Shown: in pieces, positions 28,998-38,468 of the stretch
Position numbering within the stretch: the stretch's first letter is position 1
Layout of the letters: each line of letters begins with the position of its first letter
IMG/VR virus record: IMGVR_UViG_3300032006_002783
Span: 1-40,769 of that record
Direction: 5' to 3' (one strand)
From: a virus
DNA: 40,769 bases
Notes under the pieces: generated by a model
What the model saw: only the letters and a program-made list of their open reading frames with translations
Told to the model about the DNA's origin: nothing
The model's database searches: none
Position numbers and translations under genes: made by a program

Positions 28998-31900
28998 CGA
29001 CGATCGTAACCGGCGTTCGGCTGCAGGTCGAAGGCGGCGCCAGTTTCGTCGGGCAGCTAAAGGACGTGCGCGCCGGCATCGCCGACGTGGCCGATGTCGA
29101 AAAGGTTGCTGCGGCGGCGGGCGTCCAGTTGGCCAGCGCCACGGAGGCGGTTGCCACGGCGTCACAGAGTGCGGCGGGTGGTCTGGCGCGCGCAGCCGAG
29201 GCGGCGAACGAAAATGCGGCCGCCTTCGGGCGGGCGAAGACAGCGACCAACCAATACGCTTCGGTGGCCGCGCAGCTCCGGGCCGAACTGGACCCGATGT
29301 TCGCGGTGCAGCAGCGGTTCGACCAGGAGCTGGCGCGCGCGGACCAGCTGTTCGCGGCCGGCGCGATTTCCGCGCGCGAATACGCGGCGGCGCAGAAGCT
29401 CGCCAACGATAACCTGCGGGCGGGCGCCGCCGCGATCTTTGCGGTCGATGGGGCACAGGATCAGCTCAACAAGAAGCTTGGGCTGGCCCGGGCCGGCTGG
29501 CAGGGCGTGGGCTTCCAGTTGCAGGACGTGTTCGCGTCCTACGCATCGGGATCGCGGCTGACGACGATCGCGGCGCAGCAGGTCGGCCAGCTATCGTCCG
29601 CTATCTCGATGATCGCGGCGGCGAGCGAGACAAGCACCGGCGCGATGGGCCGCTTTGCCACGTTCATGGGTGGCGGATGGGGCATCGCGATCGGCGTGGC
29701 GGTATCGCTGGCCGGTGCGCTGGCCAACGCGCTCTATACCGATGCCGATGCGGCGGCGAAGGCGCACGAGGTTTCGACCGGGCTGAAGGACGTGCAGGGT
29801 CTGCTGGGCGACGTGTTCGACCTGACGACCGGCAAGATCAAGCTCAACACCGCCGCGCTTGATGCCAATACACAGGCAGCACTGCTCAACCTTCAGGCGA
29901 AGTCGCTCGATCTCAAGACCGACGCGCTGAAGCGGCGGCAGAGCTTTGAAGAGGTGTTCCGCGACGCTGCCTCGCCGTCGTGGTTTGATCTGTCGGGCGC
30001 GGCGCTTGCGGGCGACACCGTAGTCGAGGGCATCTACAAGGAAGCCGAAGGCTCGATCGTTGCCACGGTGCTGCGCAATGTCGAGAAAGGCAAGCTCAGC
30101 CCGACCAAGGCGTTCGACCGCCTGAAGGGCCTTGATTACAGCGGCGCGCAGATCTCGCGCGATAAGGCGCTGCAGGCGTTGCAGGACATCGTTTCCGCGC
30201 GCGGCATGGAGGAAACGGCCAGCCTGATCGACCAGTCGCTGGCTGCCGGCGCGCTCGATCCGGCGTTGCGCAAGGAGCCGAAGGCCAAGAAGCCGAAGAA
30301 GGTCAATCTCGACGCGGCGGCCCGGCGGGAGGCGGCGCGCGTGGAATTCGGCGAGGATACAGACAAGAAGATCGGGAGCATCCGCGATCAGTTTGCTGAT
30401 ATCCCGACGCAGGTCCGCAAGGTCAACGAAGCGCTGCGGCAGCTCGACGACCTTGCCTCGGACGTGCAGCGCCGCAAGCCACCGAACTACAAGGATGCGC
30501 TGGGCGATATCGTTGCCCTGAAGCAGGCGATCAGGGACAACCTCGACAAGCCGTTCGGCGACTATCTCGAAAAGGCGCGGGAAAGCGCGGAGATCGACAA
30601 GCTGTTGATCGCCGGGAAGGACGACCAGGCCGCCGCGCTCAAGATTGTGCTGGACTTGCAGCGGGAGATGGGGCCGCTCACGCGCGACCAGCTTCAGACT
30701 GTTCTTGCGACCGTCGAAGCGCAGCGGCGTCAGAGTCTTGTATTCCGCGACCAGCGAGCGCTGATCCAGACCAACGTGCGTGCCGTGCAGGATATGCGCT
30801 CGGCGTTAACGCAAACCGTTGCTGATGCGCTTCGGGGCCGGCTGTCGCTCAACAACATCCTGTCGTCTTTCGCCAATTCCTACGTCAACCAGACATCGCA
30901 GCGGATCGTCGAGAAGCTGTTCGGCGACACGCTGCGGTCGCTGGAGGATCAGGCGAGCGGCCAGAACAAGGTAGACGCCGCCGGCACGGAAATGGCCACG
31001 GCCATGGGCAAGGGTTCGGCAGCCGTTGTCGAATTCGCGAATGTGGTACGCGAGGCGAACAGGTCGATCGGCAATGCATCCGCACGGTCCCCGCTGCAGG
31101 AGGCCGTGGGCGATGCCTTCGGTAGTGCCGGCAACGCCGTTTCATCGACGTTGCAAGGCTTCCTCTCCGGGCTTGGCGACAAGCTGCGCGAACAGGTCGC
31201 CAATGACAATGGCGCGGATACCCCGATCACCGTCATCGGCAAGCGGACAGCCAAGTCTGCCGCCGAACCGACGGGCAATATCCTTGTCGATATGGCCAGC
31301 GCGTTCCTGGGCAAGCTGGGCCTCGACATTCCGGTCAAGGTCTCGGCCGGCGTCAAATCCACGCTTAGCAAGCTGGAAACCGCACTGCCCGGCGTTCTGT
31401 CCGGCGCGTTCACCGGCGCTTCGGCCAGCCGGATCATCTTGGGGGATCGCGGCACCGGCGGGTCGATCGGGAGCGCGATCGGCGGCACGCTGGGCGGCAA
31501 GCTGGGCGAAAAGGTGCTGGAAGGCGGCCTTAGCAAGATCGCCAAAGGTCTTGGCTCTTTTGCCGGGCCGCTCGGCTCCATCCTTGGCGGTGTTGTCGGC
31601 GGCCTGCTGGGCGGCGCTTTCAAGACGACCACCAAGGGCTATGCCGTCGTTACCAATTCGGGCGTCAGCTCGGGCGGCAACAACAACCAGCTGGTGCAGC
31701 AGGCGGCGTCGAGCGGATCGGGCCTGCAATCGACGATCAACCAGATCGCCCAACAGCTGGGCGCGAGCGTCGGCAACTATTCGGTCTCGATCGGCAAGCG
31801 CTCCTCGGGCTGGATCAGCGTGTCCGCGTCCGGATCGTCGCAGGTTGCCGACAAGAGCTGGAAACAGGCCAATGCCGGCGGCGACCTGATCTATGACGGC

Positions 31901-32686
31901 AAGGACGAGGCCGCCGCCATCGCCGTGGCGATCAGCAACGCGATTGCCGACGGCGCGATCAGCGGGATCAGCCAGAAGGTGCAGGCCGCGCTGCTGTCCA
32001 CCAAGGACATCGACAGCGCCCTGCGCGAAGCGGTCAAGGTGCAAGACCTTGAACTGGCGCTGGGCGGCGTCCAGGCCGCGCTGGAAAAGGAATTCCGCAG
32101 CTTCGAGCAGACGGCCAAGGAACGGCTGTCGCTGGCGCAGAAGTACGGCTTCGATATCGTCGAGGTCGAAAAGCTCAATGCCAAGGAGCGGCTCGCCCTT
32201 TCGGAAAAGCTGCTGAAGGAGCAGGTCGGCAGCCTGCAAGACCTGATCGACGAAATGACCAGTGGCAGCCTGTTCGAGGGTTCGGCCGTCGATCAGCGCA
32301 ACGCCTTGCTGGCCAAGATCAGCGCCACGCAGGCCGACGCTAATGCCGGCGTCGAGGGCGCGGCCGACAAGCTGGCGAACCTCTATCAGCAGCTCAATTC
32401 GGTCTCCAAGGATGCGTTCGGGACTACGGGCGGCTTCGCGGCCGATCGGCAGGCGATCATCGACGGGGCGCAGCAAGCGATTGCGGCGGCGAACGCGCGG
32501 GTGGCGGCGGCCGACAAGGCGACCGATCCGGCGTTGCAGACCACGAACACGCTGCTGGATGAGCAGGCCGGCCAGCTTGCCAAGCTGACCGCGTTGACCG
32601 GGCTTTCGGCGGACTATCTCAAGTCCATTGCCGCCGCGCTCAATACGACCGACCTGTCGAACCTGCGCGCGCAGTTGGCGTACTGA
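28994..32686 (+). CDS. Tail tape measure protein
   Basis: 1230 residues, the longest gene, starting with an ATGA overlap. Long Ala/Gln-rich helical coiled-coil regions dominate (e.g. residues about 30-140 and 1010-1200). A membrane-like segment lies at about 222-245 (MGGGWGIAIGVAVSLAGALANAL), and a Gly-rich hydrophobic part at about 820-880 (GSIGSAIGGTLGGKLG and ILGGVVGGLLGGAF). It sets tail length and helps DNA pass the host membrane. No lytic transglycosylase or peptidase domain is seen. Confidence 0.88.
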   Translation: MTTIVTGVRLQVEGGASFVGQLKDVRAGIADVADVEKVAAAAGVQLASATEAVATASQSAAGGLARAAEAANENAAAFGRAKTATNQYASVAAQLRAELDPMFAVQQRFDQELARADQLFAAGAISAREYAAAQKLANDNLRAGAAAIFAVDGAQDQLNKKLGLARAGWQGVGFQLQDVFASYASGSRLTTIAAQQVGQLSSAISMIAAASETSTGAMGRFATFMGGGWGIAIGVAVSLAGALANALYTDADAAAKAHEVSTGLKDVQGLLGDVFDLTTGKIKLNTAALDANTQAALLNLQAKSLDLKTDALKRRQSFEEVFRDAASPSWFDLSGAALAGDTVVEGIYKEAEGSIVATVLRNVEKGKLSPTKAFDRLKGLDYSGAQISRDKALQALQDIVSARGMEETASLIDQSLAAGALDPALRKEPKAKKPKKVNLDAAARREAARVEFGEDTDKKIGSIRDQFADIPTQVRKVNEALRQLDDLASDVQRRKPPNYKDALGDIVALKQAIRDNLDKPFGDYLEKARESAEIDKLLIAGKDDQAAALKIVLDLQREMGPLTRDQLQTVLATVEAQRRQSLVFRDQRALIQTNVRAVQDMRSALTQTVADALRGRLSLNNILSSFANSYVNQTSQRIVEKLFGDTLRSLEDQASGQNKVDAAGTEMATAMGKGSAAVVEFANVVREANRSIGNASARSPLQEAVGDAFGSAGNAVSSTLQGFLSGLGDKLREQVANDNGADTPITVIGKRTAKSAAEPTGNILVDMASAFLGKLGLDIPVKVSAGVKSTLSKLETALPGVLSGAFTGASASRIILGDRGTGGSIGSAIGGTLGGKLGEKVLEGGLSKIAKGLGSFAGPLGSILGGVVGGLLGGAFKTTTKGYAVVTNSGVSSGGNNNQLVQQAASSGSGLQSTINQIAQQLGASVGNYSVSIGKRSSGWISVSASGSSQVADKSWKQANAGGDLIYDGKDEAAAIAVAISNAIADGAISGISQKVQAALLSTKDIDSALREAVKVQDLELALGGVQAALEKEFRSFEQTAKERLSLAQKYGFDIVEVEKLNAKERLALSEKLLKEQVGSLQDLIDEMTSGSLFEGSAVDQRNALLAKISATQADANAGVEGAADKLANLYQQLNSVSKDAFGTTGGFAADRQAIIDGAQQAIAAANARVAAADKATDPALQTTNTLLDEQAGQLAKLTALTGLSADYLKSIAAALNTTDLSNLRAQLAY

Positions 32687-35328
32687 TGGCTACCCCGGTT
32701 GTCCTGGTCGAACTGCATCCGCGCAATCCGGCGGACGGCGCGGTGCAAGTTGTGCGCCTTGCCGGCGGTGGCATGGATTACCCGTACATCTATGGCGGGT
32801 TTGTCGATTGGCGCGCCGGCAACGTCCAGCTGCCGACGTTCGTTACCAGCATCAAATTCGAGGGTGGCGACTTCGGAACCGGCGGCGAAACGCAGGGCGC
32901 AGAAGTCCAGTGGGCGGCCACGACCAAAGTTGATCTGACCGCGTTGGCCAACCTGTTCTGGATCGACGCGGACGCCGTCATGCGGATCGGGCCGGAGAAT
33001 GATCAGGGCGCGCTGCCGCCGGTTGCACTGGCAGGCAAGGCGCTCGGCGCTACGGTTGAAGGCGGCGTCATCAAGATCGCGATGTCCGATCCGGCCGCCG
33101 ATCTTAAAAAGCCGCTGCTGACCGCACGCTACGGCGGCACTGGCGATCTCGACGGGCCGCCGGAGTGGGACGGCAAGGTCAAGCCGCGCGTGTGGGGGCG
33201 TGTCTGGAACCGTGCGGGCGAGTGCATCGACAAGGCGCACAATATCTACTGCTGGGCCGATCCGCTCCATCCGATCCAGGCATTCGATGCGGTGCGCGAC
33301 AAGGGAGCGCCAGCCGCCGACCTGACGATCGTGAACTGGCAGGGCAGCGCCGCCGCGACGCTCGCCACGTTGCGCGCGGCTGCTGTTCCGCCCGGCGGTG
33401 GCGTGGTGTGCCCGTCGCTTGCCTGCGTCCGCTGGTGGACACAGCCGGCCGGCGACCTGACCGCCGACCTGCGGGGCGAAATCGGGACCGGCTACGTCGA
33501 GACTACGGCCGACATCGTGGCGCGGATCGTCTCGGCCGGACCGGGCACCGCATTCGCGGCCGGAACGATCGCGGCGGCGCGCGCGGCCCGGCCGGCGCCG
33601 GTCGGCTGGGTGGCGGCCGATGACAGCACGACGGTCGCCAGCATGATCGAAGAGCTGCTCGGCAATTCCTCGCTGCTATGGCTGCTCAACGATGCCGGCG
33701 AGATCGTGTTGCGCGAATGGGCGTGGGGCGCGCCGGTCGCGGCGGGGATCAGCCAGTCGGTGAAGCGCACATCGGTGTTTCGGCCGGTCGCTACCCGCAA
33801 GCTCGGCTACCAGCGGAACGAAAAGGTCATGGCGCGCGGCGACCTGGCCGCGATCGTCCTGACCAACGGCGTTACCTATGGCGACGGCACGCCGATCGAT
33901 GCGCTGAAGCCGGCGCAGCCCGGCGCCGACGTGACCGGCGAGCATACTTCGGCCGACACGGGCGCGGTCAACGGCGTGCCGGCCGCGACGATCACGACGA
34001 AGCTGTCGACACTGGAAACCGACACAGCGGCGGCGATCAGCAATATCGCCGCGCTGGAAGCGCAGGCATCGGACCTTCAGGCACAGGCCGTGGAGCTGGG
34101 CGACGCCATCGCCGAGGTCGGCGGCCAGGTCGTGACGCTCCAGACCACGACGGCGTCGCAAGGATCGCTGATCGCCAGCAACGCGACCGCGATCAGCAAC
34201 GTCGCCGGCAACCTCGCCACGCTGACAACGACGGTTTCGGCGCTGGGCACGACCGTATCAACGCAGGCGAGCGCGATCAGCAGCCTGGAGGCGCAGGCGG
34301 CATCGCTGGGCACGACCGTGACGGCACACAGTGCGTCGATCGCGGCCAATGCCAGCGCGATCGCCACGACCAACGCCAACCTTGCGGCACTCACCACGAC
34401 GGTTTCGGCGGGTGGCGGCAACCTGCTGACCAATTCGGATTTCGCGGCCGGGAGTTCGGCCGGGTGGACGATGTGGTACGATTCGGGTTCGGGGGCGGTG
34501 GTCGATAATGTCGGCGTGAACCTGCCGGATGCCAACTGGCACCCGATCGCCGAAAACTGTCTGACGTTGCACCAGGCCAACCGCGTTGGCGCTGATACCA
34601 ACATCAACTGGACGTCGGATGCCATCGCGTGTCAGCCCGGCGACGTAGTGCAGGGCTATGCATTTGTGGCCGCGCACCGCGCGCAAGTTGCTGTCCAGGT
34701 CGTCTTTCTTGATGACGCTGGCAGCTGGACGGGATCGGGGTGGTCAGGCTTGCAAGCCGTTGGAACCGGCGGGCGCAGCCTGTCGGACTATACCCAAGTC
34801 GGCGTGCCTGCGATTGCCGCGCCGGCCGGCACAACCCGAGCGGTGCTGGTCGTCCTGAAGTGGGATACGGCAGCCGGCTATACGGATAGCTGGATGTGGG
34901 TGCTGCGCCCCTATCTCGGCTACGCACGATCCGGGCAAACCACGTTCAACACCTACTCCCGCGCCAACGCGCGGGCGGTGATCCAGACGCAGGCCACGGC
35001 GCTATCGACCGCATCGGCACAGATCGCGTCACTGACGTCCACGGTATCGTCGCAAGGCGCATCGATCTCAACGCAGGCGACCGCGATCAGCACGCTCAAT
35101 AGCAACGTCGCCACCGCGTTCGCCCGCTGGGCGCTACAGGTCGATGCCAACGGCTACACCGTGGGCATCGAGATCAACAACAACGGTTCAAGCGGGGCAA
35201 TCAAGTTCCGCTCTGACCTGTTCGAGATCTCCAGCCCGGCCGGCGGTGCCAAGGTGACCTTCATTGCCGGCGTCCTGCGGTTCATCGACAGCGGCGGCGT
35301 GGCCCGCGTTGAAATGGGGATCGGCTGA
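32686..35328 (+). CDS. Tail tip/host-specificity protein (J-like) with jelly-roll insert
   Basis: 880 residues. About 1-430 is the tail-tip body. Residues about 438-581 are a long heptad-like Ala/Thr/Ser coiled coil with repeated ATAISN, SLEAQAASLGTTV and ANLAALTTTV units. Residues about 582-745 form a beta-sandwich of carbohydrate-binding type (NLLTNSDFAAGSSAGWTMWY, VQVVFLDDAGSW, VVLKWDTAAGYTDSW). A second coiled coil (about 748-811) leads to a C-terminal DUF1983-like end (FARWALQVDANGYTVGIEI). It probably binds the host receptor. The gene overlaps the tape measure by one base (TGATG). Confidence 0.78.
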   Translation: MATPVVLVELHPRNPADGAVQVVRLAGGGMDYPYIYGGFVDWRAGNVQLPTFVTSIKFEGGDFGTGGETQGAEVQWAATTKVDLTALANLFWIDADAVMRIGPENDQGALPPVALAGKALGATVEGGVIKIAMSDPAADLKKPLLTARYGGTGDLDGPPEWDGKVKPRVWGRVWNRAGECIDKAHNIYCWADPLHPIQAFDAVRDKGAPAADLTIVNWQGSAAATLATLRAAAVPPGGGVVCPSLACVRWWTQPAGDLTADLRGEIGTGYVETTADIVARIVSAGPGTAFAAGTIAAARAARPAPVGWVAADDSTTVASMIEELLGNSSLLWLLNDAGEIVLREWAWGAPVAAGISQSVKRTSVFRPVATRKLGYQRNEKVMARGDLAAIVLTNGVTYGDGTPIDALKPAQPGADVTGEHTSADTGAVNGVPAATITTKLSTLETDTAAAISNIAALEAQASDLQAQAVELGDAIAEVGGQVVTLQTTTASQGSLIASNATAISNVAGNLATLTTTVSALGTTVSTQASAISSLEAQAASLGTTVTAHSASIAANASAIATTNANLAALTTTVSAGGGNLLTNSDFAAGSSAGWTMWYDSGSGAVVDNVGVNLPDANWHPIAENCLTLHQANRVGADTNINWTSDAIACQPGDVVQGYAFVAAHRAQVAVQVVFLDDAGSWTGSGWSGLQAVGTGGRSLSDYTQVGVPAIAAPAGTTRAVLVVLKWDTAAGYTDSWMWVLRPYLGYARSGQTTFNTYSRANARAVIQTQATALSTASAQIASLTSTVSSQGASISTQATAISTLNSNVATAFARWALQVDANGYTVGIEINNNGSSGAIKFRSDLFEISSPAGGAKVTFIAGVLRFIDSGGVARVEMGIG

Positions 35329-35633
35329 TGCCCGAGCCCTATGTCCGCATCCGCCGCGCCGATGGCTCGATCAAGATGACCGAGCAGTCGTTTCTGGCGC
35401 GCAAGCTGGGCAAGTTCACGCTGGCATCGACCGATGGCAGCGGATCGATGATCGTGTCCGACCTTGCCCAGGGCAAGCCGTGGGTGATCGTGATCCCGAC
35501 CGATGGCGGGTACGGCGCCAGCTCCAAGTTCCCGCATTCGGTGTCCGTTTCGGGCACCACGATCTCGTGGGCGCCGGGTGGCTATTCCACCTCGGTGCGC
35601 TGCGGCTCGATCGTGCTGTTCGGGACGTACTGA
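35328..35633 (+). CDS. Small tail protein (101 aa)
   Basis: Starts one base inside the previous stop (TGATG). It is beta-rich (KFTLASTDGSGSMIVSDLAQ, then PWVIVIPTDGGYGASSKFP), ending in SIVLFGTY. Position and composition indicate a tail-tip or fibre-associated structural protein. No named family. Confidence 0.65.
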   Translation: MPEPYVRIRRADGSIKMTEQSFLARKLGKFTLASTDGSGSMIVSDLAQGKPWVIVIPTDGGYGASSKFPHSVSVSGTTISWAPGGYSTSVRCGSIVLFGTY

Positions 35634-35635
35634 CC

Positions 35636-36295
35636 ATGGGTGCGTACGCTCGCTTCAACAACAGCGTCGATGGCTCCCGCCAGATCGATGAGACGTACAA
35701 GAACCTCGCGCTGCGGGCCAAGGGCACCTTTACCGCAAGCGATGGCGTTGTGCCGGTCGCGATCACCGTTGCGGGCGTCAATCCGGTGGTCGCGGTGCGG
35801 TCCACCGGCACCAATTCGCCCGTGATGCTGCATTCGGCCACCGACAACGGCGGCGGATCATGGACCTATCGGTTCCTGTCCAAGGCCGGCGACGTTGTGA
35901 CCTATTACGTGTTCGACGAACCGGGCGGCGCTCCGGCCAAGTATCTGGTGATCCGCAACGCGGCCAACGAAATCTGCTTCAACGCCAACGAGGAATACCT
36001 GATCCCGGTTTCCTATCAGGTCTATGGCTGGAGCAACGGCGGCCCGAACAGCCACGTCGATTTGCCCACGGGCCGGACCTATGCGGCGGTTCAATGCAGC
36101 GGTGATCGCGGGTTCAGCAGCGCCTTCCTCGGCACAGGCATCTGGGCGGTCGCCGTGTTCGGCGTTGGCGCATACTTCGACGCCACGGGCCTGATCCTTG
36201 AGGGCAAGGGCATGTACTCGACCAGCGCGGCAACGCCGCTGGGCAACAGCCCCGCCTATGGCCGCTTCCTTGTCATTGATGTCACCGGGTTCTGA
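35636..36295 (+). CDS. Beta-rich tail/fibre protein (219 aa)
   Basis: From ATG 35636, three bases after the previous stop. It shows many beta segments (VVPVAITVAGVNPVVAVRS, GDVVTYYVFDEPGG, SYQVYGWSNGGPNSHVDLP) and few charged helices. It looks like a tail-tip or receptor-binding accessory. I do not recognise a family. The order in the operon fits minor tail proteins. Confidence 0.65.
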   Translation: MGAYARFNNSVDGSRQIDETYKNLALRAKGTFTASDGVVPVAITVAGVNPVVAVRSTGTNSPVMLHSATDNGGGSWTYRFLSKAGDVVTYYVFDEPGGAPAKYLVIRNAANEICFNANEEYLIPVSYQVYGWSNGGPNSHVDLPTGRTYAAVQCSGDRGFSSAFLGTGIWAVAVFGVGAYFDATGLILEGKGMYSTSAATPLGNSPAYGRFLVIDVTGF

Positions 36296-36308
36296 AGGAG
36301 GAACGACT

Positions 36309-36542
36309 ATGCCTACCGCGATTGAAAACCTTGCCGCCATCGTCAACACGGACGAGTTCGACCAGATCGCTACGGCGATGGCCGCGCAGCGGGCCAACTG
36401 GATCGACAACGAGCTGGTCTTTACCCATGTGAAGGCGCTGGCCGAGATCATGCCGCGCCTGAAGGGCATCGTCGCCGGCATGAACCCGGCGCCGGCACCT
36501 GCCGCTGAAGAAGAGGCCGGCGGCGAGGCGGCGGCCAACTGA
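36309..36542 (+). CDS. Small acidic hypothetical protein (77 aa)
   Basis: ATG 36309 follows a strong AAGGAGG. The protein has a helical body (NLAAIVNTDEFDQIATAMAA, RANWIDNELVFTHVKALAEI) and a Pro/Ala/Glu-rich flexible tail. It lies in the tail operon; a tail-fibre chaperone-like role is possible but not shown. Confidence 0.65.
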   Translation: MPTAIENLAAIVNTDEFDQIATAMAAQRANWIDNELVFTHVKALAEIMPRLKGIVAGMNPAPAPAAEEEAGGEAAAN

Positions 36543-36543
36543 T

Positions 36544-36912
36544 ATGACGGCGGTCGATCCCCTCTATGCGCAATGGCTGATGGCCGATGCCAAGTGGCAG
36601 GTCACGACCGATGCCGCGCTCGATGCGCGGTGGGGATCGACCGCGCAGACGACCGAGCGCGTCACCACGCTGGCGACCAAGGGTGACGCGATCGTCGAGG
36701 GCGCCCGCCAGATCGCGTTCCTCGGCGGCGGCGGTCCGCTCGCGATCGAGGAGCACGAGCTGGCGGGCGCCTGGCGGCAGTACCTCGGGCAGGTCGTGAC
36801 GCTGACGATCGACCGGCTTGGGTACGAGGCCGGCCTGGACGTGTTCGTCATCGGCGCGGCCGACAACATGGCGACAGGCACGTCCACCCTTACCGTGATC
36901 CGGAGGCTCTGA
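36544..36912 (+). CDS. Hypothetical tail-region protein (122 aa)
   Basis: Starts one base past the previous stop. The N-terminal half is helical (YAQWLMADAKWQVTTDAALD), and the C-terminal half is beta-rich (QVVTLTIDRLGYEAGLDVFV, then GTSTLTVIRRL). It overlaps the next start by one base. A conserved minor tail protein is likely; no family recognised. Confidence 0.65.
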   Translation: MTAVDPLYAQWLMADAKWQVTTDAALDARWGSTAQTTERVTTLATKGDAIVEGARQIAFLGGGGPLAIEEHELAGAWRQYLGQVVTLTIDRLGYEAGLDVFVIGAADNMATGTSTLTVIRRL

Positions 36913-37682
36913 TGGGCAATGTGCTGATCCTTTCGCCCACGCCGATCGCCGCGATCGGCGCGTCGCGCGGCAGCGGCGCGGCCAACCTGCTGACCCGGCC
37001 GCCCAAAGAGGTGTGGGCCGATGTCGCGGCGGGATCGGTCGCGAATATCGATATTGATTTCGGGGCCGTGGTGCCGGTGGACACGGTCTATCTCGGCTAC
37101 CTCTATCCGCCCGCTGCCGGCGCGACGTGGACGATCACGGGCGGCGCGGCCGGCTATACCGACATCACCTTGTCGCCGGCCGGCGCGCTGCGGGCCGTGG
37201 ACAGCGCCAGCCGCAGCCCGAAGCGCACGCACGCGTTTTGGCACGGGGCGACGGTCAACGTGCGCTATCTGCGCCTCGCCGTGACGCAGGCGGCCGGATC
37301 GCCCGCGCTGTCGGCCGGGATCGTGATGGCCGGCAAGGCGTGGCAGCCGCAGTTCAACATGGAGTTCGGCAGCGGGCGGCGCGTGATCGACACCGGCACC
37401 GTGGCCAGCCTGCCGGACGGCGGATTTGCCACGATGGAGGGCGCGCGCAAGCGGGCCTGGTCCTGGACGCTGGGCGACCTGTCGGTTGCCGAGACGGACG
37501 CGCTGGAGGAGCTGCAGCTCGATCACGGCGAGACGATCCCGCTGCTCGTGGTCGAAGACCCGGACGCGACAACGGGCCAGCGCAACCGGCTGCACTACGG
37601 GCTGTTCACGGGGCTTAAGGCGTATGAGCGCGAAGACCCGGCCAAGACCAAGTGGTCATTCGATTTCGAGGAATGGACATAG
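36912..37682 (+). CDS. Tail protein with discoidin-like beta-sandwich (256 aa)
   Basis: 256 residues with a jelly-roll-like N-terminal half (VANIDIDFGAVVPVDTVYLG, TWTITGGAAGYTDITLSPAG, VRYLRLAVTQAAGSPALSAG) that recalls F5/8-type C (discoidin) ligand-binding domains. The C-terminal half (GGFATMEGARKRAWSWTLG, HYGLFTGLKAYEREDPAKTK) is structural. It probably forms part of the tail tip or a receptor-binding structure. Confidence 0.68.
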   Translation: MGNVLILSPTPIAAIGASRGSGAANLLTRPPKEVWADVAAGSVANIDIDFGAVVPVDTVYLGYLYPPAAGATWTITGGAAGYTDITLSPAGALRAVDSASRSPKRTHAFWHGATVNVRYLRLAVTQAAGSPALSAGIVMAGKAWQPQFNMEFGSGRRVIDTGTVASLPDGGFATMEGARKRAWSWTLGDLSVAETDALEELQLDHGETIPLLVVEDPDATTGQRNRLHYGLFTGLKAYEREDPAKTKWSFDFEEWT

Positions 37683-37685
37683 GCG

Positions 37686-38456
37686 ATGCAGCCCGGTTGC
37701 ATCGCCATTGCACCCGAGCCGGAAACCACGCTAGAGATGGCGTTGCCGGCGCTGGTCCGCACTGACCGTCCGGCGGCGGACATCAATCCAGACAAGGCCG
37801 TGCCGGATAGTTCCGGGGATCATTCCCAAATCCCGGAACCGCTGATGTCATCCAAGATCAAGAAGGGCACGCTGGCCGCGATCGTCGGCGTGTTTGCCGC
37901 AACCACGCTCTATACGATCACGCCGCAGGACGAGAGCGGGCGCACCGTGCAGGTCACGCTGGCGCCCGATGGCGAGCCGACCATCACGCATGTGAGCGGC
38001 CCGCAGTATCGGCGGGCCTATCTCGATATTGCCGCGGTCGCCACGGCGTGCGACGGGATCGCCCAGCGGATCAAGCTCGGACAGGTCTACACCGAGGCGC
38101 AATGCACCGCGATGCTGGACAAGGCGCTGGTCGAACATGCGCAGGGCGTGATGGACTGCTCGCCGGCCCTTCGCCAGCCGGGGCGCGACTGGCAGCGCGT
38201 GGCGGCGGTAAACCATGCCTATCAGTTCGGCGTTGCGGGGTGGTGTACCTCGACCGCGCGCCGCCTGATCGAGCAGGGCAGGATTGCCGAAGGCTGCAAC
38301 GATCTCGCCCGCTGGAACAAGGTCCGGCAGGGCGGCGTGCTGCAGTTCAGCAATGGCGTGCAGCGCCGATCGATGCGGCGCCTTGAATACTGCCGCACCG
38401 GCCTGCCTGGCTATCCGGCCGAGACGCTTCAGGCCCGCCTGAAGCCGTGGAAGTGA
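37686..38456 (+). CDS. GH24-like phage lysozyme with N-terminal anchor; catalytic Glu missing
   Basis: Family R21-type endolysin. The probable functional start is ATG 37845 (203 residues; signal-anchor helix GTLAAIVGVFAATTLYTI at residues 8-25), but the frame is open from ATG 37686, which has AGG upstream and adds 53 residues. Family blocks: AYLDIAAVATACDGI, YTEAQCTAMLDKAL, FGVAGWCTSTARRLIEQG, GVQRRSMRRLEYC. In GH24 enzymes the catalytic triad is Glu-8x-Asp-5x-Thr. Numbered from 37845, Asp61 and Thr67 are present, but the Glu position (52) is Gly, with a rearranged stretch before it. It lies in the tail operon, away from Rz/Rz1. Confidence 0.82.
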   Translation: MQPGCIAIAPEPETTLEMALPALVRTDRPAADINPDKAVPDSSGDHSQIPEPLMSSKIKKGTLAAIVGVFAATTLYTITPQDESGRTVQVTLAPDGEPTITHVSGPQYRRAYLDIAAVATACDGIAQRIKLGQVYTEAQCTAMLDKALVEHAQGVMDCSPALRQPGRDWQRVAAVNHAYQFGVAGWCTSTARRLIEQGRIAEGCNDLARWNKVRQGGVLQFSNGVQRRSMRRLEYCRTGLPGYPAETLQARLKPWK

Positions 38457-38468
38457 GGGGGACGCGCG

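Noticed and set aside
31142-32476. Minus-strand 444-codon frame inside the tape measure gene
   Set aside because: It lies antisense to a well-supported tape measure protein and shows no domain or ribosome binding site.
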